NCBI GenBank assembly: GCA_945877995.1
Contig: CAMDXD010000163.1
Location: 1-8,264 of the forward strand
Reading direction: 5' to 3'
Length of the DNA: 8,264 nucleotides
Source of the DNA: Bordetella parapertussis
Lineage (GTDB): Bacteria; Pseudomonadota; Gammaproteobacteria; Burkholderiales; CAIKXV01
Shown here: one piece after another, positions 1 through 6,349 of the stretch
Layout: each line of letters begins with the position of its first letter
How positions within the stretch are numbered: the first letter of the stretch is position 1
The notes under the pieces: generated by a model
Database searches by the model: none
What the model was told of the DNA's origin: nothing
Seen by the model: the letters and a program-made list of their open reading frames with translations, nothing else
Translations under genes and position numbers: made by a program

Positions 1-157
1 GGAGGAGATCGAGGGCCTGATGCCATTGGTGCGCGCCGATATCGGACACCTGCACGCCGGCTACGTTAAAGTAAGGCCCTATATCGACGAGGTGAACCGG
101 CGTGCGTGGTCGATGCCGCTGCCGATCCACCGCCATGTGGGGCTGCAGCGGCGCTGA
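1..157 (+). CDS. C-terminal fragment of an unrecognised protein (5' end outside window)
   Basis: The frame is open from base 2 and ends at TGA 155-157, giving about 51 residues. The tail has a GHLHAGYVKVRPYIDEVNRR segment followed by a Met/Pro/Leu-rich stretch and a basic end (HRHVGLQRR). I do not recognise the family and assign no function. It lies on the same strand as the ring-opening amidohydrolase, 42 bp upstream, with no hairpin-plus-T-run between them, so it is probably the preceding gene of the same operon and may belong to the same pathway. Codon use matches the neighbours, with mostly G or C at third positions, which supports real coding. The whole gene would have to be seen to name it. 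Confidence 0.6.
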   Translation, partial: EEIEGLMPLVRADIGHLHAGYVKVRPYIDEVNRRAWSMPLPIHRHVGLQRR

Positions 158-199
158 AGGTCCCATGCAGCGCCCCCATCCCTCACCCGAAAGAAGACC

Positions 200-1285
200 G
201 TGACTGCCCATGTGATCGCCTACGACACCGCCAACCCCGGCGATGTCAGTGACTTCAGCCGCAACCTCGCCCGCTTCGAACCCGCACGCATCCGCAAGCT
301 CGCGCTGCTGGTCAAGACCGAGGGCAACTCCGACGTCAACGACTTCTCGCGCGAGTTCGCGCTGCTCAGCCTGACCACTGCCATCGAGGCGCATGGCGGC
401 AAGGCGCTGGCCGAACGCTCGACCTTCCTGATCTCGACCGGCTGCGAAGGCGCGATGACGCCGTTCGGCTACCTGTTCGTCGACCTGGAAGACGATGCTA
501 CTGCGCTGTCCGCGACGGCAGCGCAGAGCAGTGCGCTCGCCTTCGGCTGCGCGCGCAGCCGCTCGCTGAGGCCAGAGGAAATCGGTACTCCGGCGCACGC
601 GGTGATCGTGGCCGAAACGGTGGAAGCCGCGATGCGCGAGGCGGGCGTGAAGGCAGACGATGTCGCACTGGTGATCGTGAAGACCCCGGTGACCAGCCAC
701 ATCCCGGCCACGGCCGGGGCGGTTCGTAACACCCGTGTCACCTCCTCGCATTCCAAGGCAGTCGGTGCGCTCGGCGCCGGGCTGGCGCTGGGCGAAGTGC
801 CGCGCGAGAAGATCGTGCAGGAGGCCTTCAACACCGACCACAGCCTGTATGCGAAACGCGCGATGGTGTTCTCCGGCGCGGAACTTGATTGCGTCGAGAT
901 CATGCTGCTCGCCAACCGCACGGGTGCTACCGGCGACCTGAGCGTGCACACCGGGTTCCTGCGCGACGTGCTCGATGCGAAGGGCCTGCGCGATATGTAC
1001 ACGGCGGCCGGCTGCACGTTCGATGCGGATGGCCAGGTCGCGGATGCAGCGCGCGTGGTCGCGACGCTGATCAAGGCCGGCTCGGCGCCCGACGGCAAGG
1101 TGCGCGGCGTGCGCACCACGATGAAGAGCAGCCACCTCGACATGGACAAGCATGTGCGTGCCGCGATGAGCGGCATCATCGGATCGATCCTCGGCTCGAC
1201 CCGCACCTTCATATCGGCCAACACCGTCCACCAGGCACCGGCCGGGGGCGGCCTGTGTGCCTGCATCGTGCGCAAGGTGTCCTGA
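200..1285 (+). CDS. Ring-opening amidohydrolase, AtzD/TrzD-barbiturase family (cyanuric acid hydrolase-like), divergent
   Basis: 361 residues, the usual length of this family (AtzD is about 363). Known members open a cyclic imide ring, cyanuric acid or barbiturate, using three pseudo-symmetric repeats that each supply a Lys/Ser pair. All three pairs can be placed: K39 (VKTEGNSDVNDF) with S79 (STGCEGAMTP), K161 (VIVKTPVTS) with S225 (VFSGAEL), and K292 (LIKAGSAPDG) with S339 (ISANTVHQAP). The first repeat closely matches AtzD as I remember it. The third does not: the Glu two residues after the Lys is Gly, RHTM is RTTM, and SGGAEHQGP is SANTVHQAP; only the GGG turn survives. The family call is firm, but substrate is uncertain and may be another cyclic ureide or imide. 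The start is GTG at 200, preceded by purine-rich AAGAAGA (191-197). There is no signal peptide, so it is probably cytosolic. The next gene starts 2 bp after its stop. Confidence 0.88.
   Translation: MTAHVIAYDTANPGDVSDFSRNLARFEPARIRKLALLVKTEGNSDVNDFSREFALLSLTTAIEAHGGKALAERSTFLISTGCEGAMTPFGYLFVDLEDDATALSATAAQSSALAFGCARSRSLRPEEIGTPAHAVIVAETVEAAMREAGVKADDVALVIVKTPVTSHIPATAGAVRNTRVTSSHSKAVGALGAGLALGEVPREKIVQEAFNTDHSLYAKRAMVFSGAELDCVEIMLLANRTGATGDLSVHTGFLRDVLDAKGLRDMYTAAGCTFDADGQVADAARVVATLIKAGSAPDGKVRGVRTTMKSSHLDMDKHVRAAMSGIIGSILGSTRTFISANTVHQAPAGGGLCACIVRKVS
1274..1279 (+). promoter_or_regulatory. Ribosome binding site for the OCD-family gene
   Basis: AAGGTG lies 8 nt before ATG 1288, inside the last codons of the amidohydrolase gene. 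It fixes the start at 1288 even though the same frame is open further upstream from 889. Its position within the upstream gene suggests translational coupling. Confidence 0.6.
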
Positions 1286-1287
1286 CC

Positions 1288-2271
1288 ATGGGCGAACTAC
1301 GCATCCTCTCCGAAGCCGACGTGCGCTCGGTGCTCGACACGACCATCGCCCTCGACCTCGCGCGCCGCACGCTGATCGACCAGGCCGCAGGACACAGCCT
1401 GCTGTCCTCGCCGGCCGCGATGGCGCTTGACGCACGGTCGGTCGGCGGCCCGAAGTTCAAGTTCAAGGCCGCCGCGGTTGGCCACTTGAACGCCTCCGGC
1501 ATCCGGCTGCTGTCGCACCCCGGTCCCACGGCGATGAACACCAACTACTGCGCGGTGTACGACCATGCGGGCTACCAGATCTCCGGCCTGGTGTCCGAGC
1601 ACTGGCTGAGCCGCCTGCGCACCGCGGCGTTCGGCGCAGTGTCGGTACAGGCGCTGGTGAACCCCGGCCCGCTGGTCATCGCGCTGTTCGGCACCGGCGG
1701 TATCGCGAGCGAGATCGTGCCGATGCTGGCGCAGGCCCTCGACGTGAAGGAACTGCGGGTCAACTCGCGCCAGGCGAAGAACATGGACGCCTTCATCGCG
1801 GCGCAGGCGGCGACGGTACGCGTACCGATGCGCGCCGAGCCCGACGGCCGCAAGGCGGTCGATGGCGCCGACCTGGTGGTCACGTTGACCGAGTCGCCGT
1901 CACCGCTGGTGTTCGGCGGCACGCTGAAGCCGGGTGCTGTGGTCTGCTCGATGGGCAGCTACAACGAGGTGGACTACCCAGTGCTGGCCGAAGCCGACCG
2001 CTTCATTGTCGATGACCTCGACTTCGCCGCCGAGATGGGCGATGGCGGTGCGTGGATCAAACAGGGGCACCTGACCCGCGATACGTTCCAGGCGCGCGTC
2101 GACGCGCTCGCCTGCGAGGTGCTATCGGGCGCGAAGCCCGGTCGTCGTACCCCATCGGACCGGATCGTGGCGCTGATCCAGGGCATGGCGATCGGCGACG
2201 TCGCATTCGCAGCCCACGCGTTGCAGCAAGGCACACGGCGCAACCTGGGCCGCACCGTGCCGCTCGACTGA
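1288..2271 (+). CDS. Ornithine cyclodeaminase / mu-crystallin family NAD(P)-binding protein
   Basis: 327 residues, normal for the family, whose members include ornithine cyclodeaminase, alanine dehydrogenase, ketimine reductases and several opine- or siderophore-precursor enzymes. They use a Rossmann-bound NAD(P) to oxidise, reduce or cyclodeaminate small amino or imino acids. Visible signatures are a Lys-rich substrate strand (GGPKFKFK, K56-K60), the family R-T-A-A motif (R111-A114), a dinucleotide-binding loop FGTGGIASEIV (134-144), and GSYNEVDYPVL (223-233), where D229 aligns with the catalytic Asp of ornithine cyclodeaminase. Exact substrate cannot be read from sequence. ATG 1288 is chosen over the earlier in-frame starts because family homology begins there, an AAGGTG lies 8 nt upstream, and an earlier start would overlap the amidohydrolase by hundreds of bases. 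Only 2 bp separate it from the amidohydrolase stop, so the two are almost certainly co-transcribed. Cytosolic. Confidence 0.88.
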   Translation: MGELRILSEADVRSVLDTTIALDLARRTLIDQAAGHSLLSSPAAMALDARSVGGPKFKFKAAAVGHLNASGIRLLSHPGPTAMNTNYCAVYDHAGYQISGLVSEHWLSRLRTAAFGAVSVQALVNPGPLVIALFGTGGIASEIVPMLAQALDVKELRVNSRQAKNMDAFIAAQAATVRVPMRAEPDGRKAVDGADLVVTLTESPSPLVFGGTLKPGAVVCSMGSYNEVDYPVLAEADRFIVDDLDFAAEMGDGGAWIKQGHLTRDTFQARVDALACEVLSGAKPGRRTPSDRIVALIQGMAIGDVAFAAHALQQGTRRNLGRTVPLD

Positions 2272-2274
2272 CCG

Positions 2275-3258
2275 TTACTGTTCGATCTTGATGTTCGCCC
2301 GCTTCACGATATCGGTGTAGCGGGTGCTTTCGGCGCGCAGGAACTTGCTGAACTGCGCTGAGTCCATCGGCATCGGATTCATGCCCTGCTTGGCCAGCGC
2401 CGCACGGAAGTCCGGCGTCGCCACGTTTTCCACCACCAGCTTCGAGATGCGGTCGACCGCCTCGCGCGGTGCAGCCGCCGGCATCAGCATCCCGTACCAG
2501 AGACGGATATCGAGGCCCGGAATGCCGCCTTCGGCGAACGTCTGCATGCTCGGGAACTCCGGGTCGCGCGCGGTGCCGGTGACCGCGACCGGCTTGACCT
2601 TGCCCGACTTGAACACCGGGTTCATCGACGCCATCGAACCGAAGTACATGTTCACATGGCCACCCAGCAGCGCCGCCATCGCATCACCGCCGCCCTTGTA
2701 GGGAACGGGCGTCATCTTCACGCCGGTGATCAGCGTGAACAATTCACCGGCCAGGTGCTGGTTGCCGCCGATCTGGGTCGTGGCATAAGTCAGTGGCAGC
2801 GGTAGCGCCTTGCCCCAGGCGATGAACTCCTTCAGGTTCGAGGCCGGCACCGACGGATGCACGCCCATGCCCAGTTCCGCCACCGACATCGCCGCCACTG
2901 GCGCGAAATCCTTGATCGGATCGTAGGGCAGTTTCATCAGCGCGCCGGAGATCGCATGCGTGGTGAGGATGGACAGCAGGGTATGGCCATCCGGGTTGGC
3001 ATTGGCCACGTACTGGGTACCGATGCGCCCGTCCGCGCCTGGCCGGTTGTCGACCAGCACCGGCTGCTTCAGCGTATCGGACAGCCGGATCGCCAGCAGG
3101 CGGGCGGCGACGTCGGACGAGCCACCCGAATAGGGCACCACGATGCGGATCGGACGGTTCGGGTACTGACCGGCGGGTTGGGCTGCCTGGACGGCAATGG
3201 GTGCGAGCACGACGGCCAGGGCCAGTGTCCGGGCGGTTGCTGCGGGAAACTTGATCAC
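2275..3258 (-). CDS. Tripartite tricarboxylate transporter family (Bug) periplasmic substrate-binding protein
   Basis: 327 residues from GTG 3258. A Sec-type signal peptide is visible: Lys3 and Arg10, a hydrophobic core TLALAVVLAPIAV, and a likely cut after VQA (residue 25). The mature start YPNRPIRIVVPYSGGSSDVA and the next block PVLVDNRPGADGRIGTQYVA are the hallmark Bug motifs; YSGG replaces the commoner F-P-P-G-G. Later family blocks include PDGHTLL, DFAPVA and VPYKGGGDAMAALLGGHV. Bug proteins capture small carboxylates or related ligands, sometimes feeding a TctAB transporter and sometimes as orphans. No TctA or TctB gene is in the window, so it may be an orphan. The frame is open 162 bp further upstream, but GTG 3258 sits directly before the signal peptide and has a good ribosome binding site. 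It lies 85 bp after the amidase on the same strand, suggesting it delivers that enzyme's substrate or a precursor. Confidence 0.93.
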   Translation of the reverse strand: MIKFPAATARTLALAVVLAPIAVQAAQPAGQYPNRPIRIVVPYSGGSSDVAARLLAIRLSDTLKQPVLVDNRPGADGRIGTQYVANANPDGHTLLSILTTHAISGALMKLPYDPIKDFAPVAAMSVAELGMGVHPSVPASNLKEFIAWGKALPLPLTYATTQIGGNQHLAGELFTLITGVKMTPVPYKGGGDAMAALLGGHVNMYFGSMASMNPVFKSGKVKPVAVTGTARDPEFPSMQTFAEGGIPGLDIRLWYGMLMPAAAPREAVDRISKLVVENVATPDFRAALAKQGMNPMPMDSAQFSKFLRAESTRYTDIVKRANIKIEQ

Positions 3259-3346
3259 GAATGCTGCTCCCTCGATGGATGGAATTTTCCCTGAGTCTTG
3301 CAAAATCCGTGCCGTTGCGCCACTGCCGCGACGCAATTCGTGATCA
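3252..3346. repeat. 11-bp inverted repeat bracketing the amidase/binding-protein gap
   Basis: TGATCACGAAT at 3252-3262 has its exact reverse complement ATTCGTGATCA at 3336-3346, with 73 bp between the arms. One arm overlaps the GTG start of the binding protein and the other overlaps the stop of the amidase. It could be an operator pair, a hairpin in the intercistronic RNA, or chance. The arms are directly visible; function is not known. Confidence 0.45.
3267..3273 (-). promoter_or_regulatory. Ribosome binding site fixing the GTG start of the binding protein
   Basis: Read on the - strand this is GAGGGAG, ending 8 nt before GTG 3258. It supports that start over the longer open frame, whose extra N-terminal residues are Cys- and Arg-rich and unlike a signal peptide. 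Confidence 0.6.
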
Positions 3347-4696
3347 CACCCCCGGCAGCGGAGGCAGGCCTGGCAGGCAGTCCTCTGCCGCCCGTGCCAG
3401 CGCCAGCAGCGTCCGCTCATGGCCGCCCGGCGCGGTCAGGTGCACGCCGGCGGGCACGCGTGCACCAGGATAGAGCCCCATCGGCAACGAGATCGCACAC
3501 GCATCGACTGCATTGGCTGCACGCACGAAACAATTGCGATGCGGATCGATCGGCACCGACCGTCCGCCAACGACCAGCGACTGGGTGTCCAGGCCCGGGG
3601 CCGCGAACGGCCAGGTCGGCGTCAGGACGGCGCTGGCGCCCGCGGATTGCAGCGTAGCCGGCAGGGATCGGCGCAGGGATGCGCAGGCAGCGCGTGCCGC
3701 ATCCACCACGGACGCGTCGAGCCTGGCTGCATTGGCCGCCCGCAGCCGGATGCCGTCGCTGGCCAGCGAGATGTCCATGTGGGCGAGCGCCTGCCCCGAT
3801 TCGAACAGCGAGACGACGCCGGCCGCATGTTCGCCCGCCATCCATCCCGGCACCTCGCCGTCGACGAGTTCGAAGCCTGCATCCACCAGCCGCCGGCATG
3901 CCTCGGCAAACAGTTCGAGCGTCTCGTCATCGCACATCGTTTCGACGAGTTCGCGCAGCACCAGCAGGCGCCGGTGCGGCGCCTCGACGCGCGTGCCGGG
4001 CCTGTCGGACAGGACGTCCCAGGCAGTCTCGACATCGATGACGCGGCGGCCGATCAGCCCGACGCTCGACAGGCTGGGCGCATGGTTCGCCTTGCCCTCT
4101 GTCGACAGCCCGCCGATCCGCGGCATGAAACCGACCACCCCGCAATGGCACGCGGGGTTGCGGATCGAGCCGCCACTGTCGGTACCAATGTTCACCGGCG
4201 TGATGCCCAGTGCGCAGGCGACCCCGGCACCAGTGGAGGACCCCCCTGCCGTGCGGGCGGTATCCCACGGGTTGAGCGCCATCGGCTCGAACGCGTTGGT
4301 CACGCCGTACATCGCGAGTTCGGACAACGTGGTCGTGCCGAGCACGATGCCGCCGGCCGCGCGTACCCGCTGTACGATGCCAGCATCGCGCGCTGCCGTC
4401 CGCGACGCATGGATGCGCGTGCCTTCGGTCCAGGGCAGGCCGGCGACCGGGATATTGCCCTTCACGCTAACCGGCAAACCGTGCAGCGGACTGCGGCTGC
4501 GCCCGGCGTCGAGCGCGGCCTGCAGCGCATCGGCCTGCACCATCGCATCGTCCGAAAGGTGGGAGAAGGCCCGATACGCCGGGTTCAGCCGCGAGATGGC
4601 GTCGAGCGAGTCGGCGACCAGCGACGGGATGCGTGCACGGCCATCGGCCAGGCGGTCATGAAGCGCTGGGATCGTTGCGAAGGGGAGCGTGGTCAC
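3344..4696 (-). CDS. Amidase signature family hydrolase
   Basis: 450 residues, typical of the family. These enzymes cut amide or carbamoyl bonds with a Ser-cisSer-Lys triad. All three residues can be placed: K79 (GLPVSVKGN), cis-Ser S153 (AGGSSTGAG) and nucleophile S177 (GTDSGGSIRNPA), with 24 residues between the two serines, as in fatty acid amide hydrolase. After the nucleophile, ACHCGVVGFMPRIGG replaces the common AAFCGVVGLKPT pattern, losing the usual Lys. There is no signal peptide, so it is probably cytosolic. The family includes allophanate hydrolase, glutamyl-tRNA amidotransferase subunit A and many nitrogen-scavenging enzymes. Near an AtzD/barbiturase homologue, a job on the ring-opened ureide is attractive but unproven. 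GTG 4696 is the only reasonable start, with GAGG 9 nt upstream (4706-4709). It lies 77 bp downstream of the diguanylate cyclase and 85 bp upstream of the binding protein. The C-terminal region is ordinary for amidases of this length, without an added domain. Confidence 0.92.
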   Translation of the reverse strand: MTTLPFATIPALHDRLADGRARIPSLVADSLDAISRLNPAYRAFSHLSDDAMVQADALQAALDAGRSRSPLHGLPVSVKGNIPVAGLPWTEGTRIHASRTAARDAGIVQRVRAAGGIVLGTTTLSELAMYGVTNAFEPMALNPWDTARTAGGSSTGAGVACALGITPVNIGTDSGGSIRNPACHCGVVGFMPRIGGLSTEGKANHAPSLSSVGLIGRRVIDVETAWDVLSDRPGTRVEAPHRRLLVLRELVETMCDDETLELFAEACRRLVDAGFELVDGEVPGWMAGEHAAGVVSLFESGQALAHMDISLASDGIRLRAANAARLDASVVDAARAACASLRRSLPATLQSAGASAVLTPTWPFAAPGLDTQSLVVGGRSVPIDPHRNCFVRAANAVDACAISLPMGLYPGARVPAGVHLTAPGGHERTLLALARAAEDCLPGLPPLPGV

Positions 4697-4773
4697 TGCG
4701 GAGGGCCTCGAGCCGGCGGATCTTCAGCGCAGAGTATGCCGCGAACCTCGAAGGGACGCGCGCCGTATGCCTT

Positions 4774-6303
4774 TCAGCGCTCGACCGCCGATATCACCCG
4801 GTTGCGGCCAGCCTGCTTGGACGCATAGAGCGCCTCGTCCGCGCGGTGCATCAGCAGTTCGAAGGTACCCGTGGTGGCGCTGAGCGAGCTGACCCCGAAG
4901 CTGGCGGTCACGCGGAGTCCGGACGGTTCGCGCACGGATGCACCGGCGGTCAGCTCGATCGCCGCGCGCAGGTGTTCGGCCACCGCCAGTGCGATTGCGA
5001 GCTCGGCGCCCGGGAGCACGATGCAGAACTCCTCGCCGCCGTAGCGCGCGAGCACGTCCCGATCGCGCAGTCCGTTGGCGAGCACACGCGTGACCGCGCG
5101 CAGGACTTCATCGCCGGTGGCATGCCCGTGCGTATCGTTGAAGCTCTTGAAGTGATCGATATCGATCATGATGCAGCACAGCGGCTGGTCCTGGGCGCGC
5201 GCTTCGGTAAAGAGGGTCCCGAAGCGGTCGAGCAGCGCGCGGCTGTTGAACACCCCGGTGAGCGCGTCGCGGGTGGCGAGCCGGGTGAGTTCCTCGTTCA
5301 TCTCTTCGATGTTCCGCTGGGAGCGCAGCAGTTCCGCATTGGTTCGCTCGAGCTGCTCGTTGAGAGCGACAATCGAGCTGATGTCCTCGAAGCTGATCAG
5401 GCAGCCGCGCGCACGGCCATCCCCGTCGTTGATGGGTGCGCTGTTGACGAGCAGCCGGCGTCGGGAACCATCTGCATGTTGAACGTCCATCCGGGTACCG
5501 CTCAGGGTCTCTCCGCTCTCCATCGCAAGTACCCATGGATCGTCTTCCCGCACAGCCGACAGCGCCCCGTCGAACACCTGCAGTCGATGCAGTTGTGTCC
5601 CGATCAGCGTGTCACCAGGCGCCGTGCCGGCAAGCATGTCGAAGCGTTCATTCGCCAGCAGGATCGCCGCCCTGCGATCGACCACCACGATGCCGCTGGA
5701 GAGCACGTCGAACGCCTGGCGGATGCGCTGGGGCACGACCGACGACGGGTCCAGATAGCTAAACACCCGCCGCAGATACAGCGCGAAGGCTACGAAACAG
5801 ACGATGCCGAGTCCGGCGACCAGCCGCAGCAGCGGGCTGTTCAGCAAGGCAGACACCGGTGAGTCGTCGCCATTACGGTGCCAGACGGCCAGGCGTCCCC
5901 AGGCGTCATCGCGGGTCATCAGCGGCACCTGATAGGCCATGCTCAAGTCACGCGCCTGTGCTGGCGAAACACCGGGCGCCCGCAGATCGACCACGGCCGT
6001 CTGGTCCCTGCGCTCGAGCCGGATCCGGACGATATCCGCGTCGTGGGCAAGGGCCTGCTCGACCACGCGCGAGATCGACGCCTCCTGCCCGAGCTCGAGC
6101 ATCACGATCGACTGACGCGCCAGCTGTTCGGTGCTGCGCGCGCGCTGCTCGGCAAGAACAGCGGATGGATGCGGAAACACGCCGAAGACGAGGTCGCTGA
6201 TGATCAGCAGCGTCATGACGAGCGCGGTCAGGCCCAGTCCGATGCGCACGGCGGGACCGAGCTTCGGACGGCGTGCCCACAGCATGCTTGCCACGTTCAC
6301 CAT
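4774..6303 (-). CDS. Membrane-bound PAS-GGDEF diguanylate cyclase
   Basis: 509 residues. The order is: short basic N-terminus, membrane helix about 20-43, periplasmic region about 45-155, second helix about 158-177, PAS-like domain about 195-313 (IVVVDRRAAILLANERFDML, ending in a GCLISFEDIS strand), coiled coil about 311-343 (ALNEQLERTNAELLRSQRNI), and a GGDEF domain 344-508. The cyclase domain looks active: RYGGEEF has the signature at 422-426, DIDHFKSFNDTHGHATGDE carries the metal- and substrate-binding Asp and Asn, and R413-D416 (RDRD) is the inhibitory RxxD site five residues before GGEEF. It should make cyclic di-GMP from GTP and be feedback-inhibited. The periplasmic part is not a recognised sensor domain. 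An in-frame GTG at 6321 exists, but ATG 6303 has GGAGG 6 nt upstream. It starts 46 bp after the stop of the surface protein, suggesting co-expression. Confidence 0.94.
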   Translation of the reverse strand: MVNVASMLWARRPKLGPAVRIGLGLTALVMTLLIISDLVFGVFPHPSAVLAEQRARSTEQLARQSIVMLELGQEASISRVVEQALAHDADIVRIRLERRDQTAVVDLRAPGVSPAQARDLSMAYQVPLMTRDDAWGRLAVWHRNGDDSPVSALLNSPLLRLVAGLGIVCFVAFALYLRRVFSYLDPSSVVPQRIRQAFDVLSSGIVVVDRRAAILLANERFDMLAGTAPGDTLIGTQLHRLQVFDGALSAVREDDPWVLAMESGETLSGTRMDVQHADGSRRRLLVNSAPINDGDGRARGCLISFEDISSIVALNEQLERTNAELLRSQRNIEEMNEELTRLATRDALTGVFNSRALLDRFGTLFTEARAQDQPLCCIMIDIDHFKSFNDTHGHATGDEVLRAVTRVLANGLRDRDVLARYGGEEFCIVLPGAELAIALAVAEHLRAAIELTAGASVREPSGLRVTASFGVSSLSATTGTFELLMHRADEALYASKQAGRNRVISAVER

Positions 6304-6309
6304 GCCGCG

Positions 6310-6314
6310 CCTCC
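6310..6314 (-). promoter_or_regulatory. Ribosome binding site for the diguanylate cyclase
   Basis: GGAGG on the - strand ends 6 nt before ATG 6303. It selects this ATG over the GTG six codons upstream, whose first codons would themselves contain the site. Confidence 0.65.
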
Positions 6315-6349
6315 GGGGCACGCGGGGCCGGCAAGTGCTGCGCGGCCGG

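Noticed and set aside
469..1275. - strand frame of 268 codons opposite the amidohydrolase
   Set aside because: Ser/Thr/Arg-rich translation without motifs; the + strand gene is clearly homologous to AtzD.
889..1287. N-terminal extension of the OCD-family gene
   Set aside because: The added residues are His/Arg-rich and unlike the family, and would overlap the amidohydrolase. ATG 1288 has its own ribosome binding site.
3259..3343. Possible promoter in the amidase to binding-protein gap (TTGCAA near 3300 on the - strand)
   Set aside because: No convincing -10 element lies at proper spacing, so I cannot support an independent promoter.
3259..3420. N-terminal extension of the Bug binding protein
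   Set aside because: It would bury the signal peptide behind a Cys/Arg-rich stretch and overlap the amidase; GTG 3258 has a good ribosome binding site.
3513..4661. Second + strand frame of 382 codons opposite the amidase
   Set aside because: Ser/Ala/Pro/Arg-rich low-complexity translation, a typical antisense shadow of a high-GC gene.
3419..4828. Long open frame of 469 codons on the + strand opposite the amidase
   Set aside because: The translation is Arg/Gly/His/Gln-rich with no recognisable domain and mirrors the amidase codons. The amidase has a complete catalytic triad, so the opposite frame is a GC-rich shadow.
4633..5862. + strand frame of 409 codons opposite the diguanylate cyclase
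   Set aside because: No family motifs; the - strand encodes an intact GGDEF protein across the same bases.
6304..6349. Small GGCC-rich inverted repeat between the surface protein and the diguanylate cyclase, considered as a terminator
   Set aside because: The stem is only four to six pairs and no T run follows, so it is not convincing as a Rho-independent terminator.
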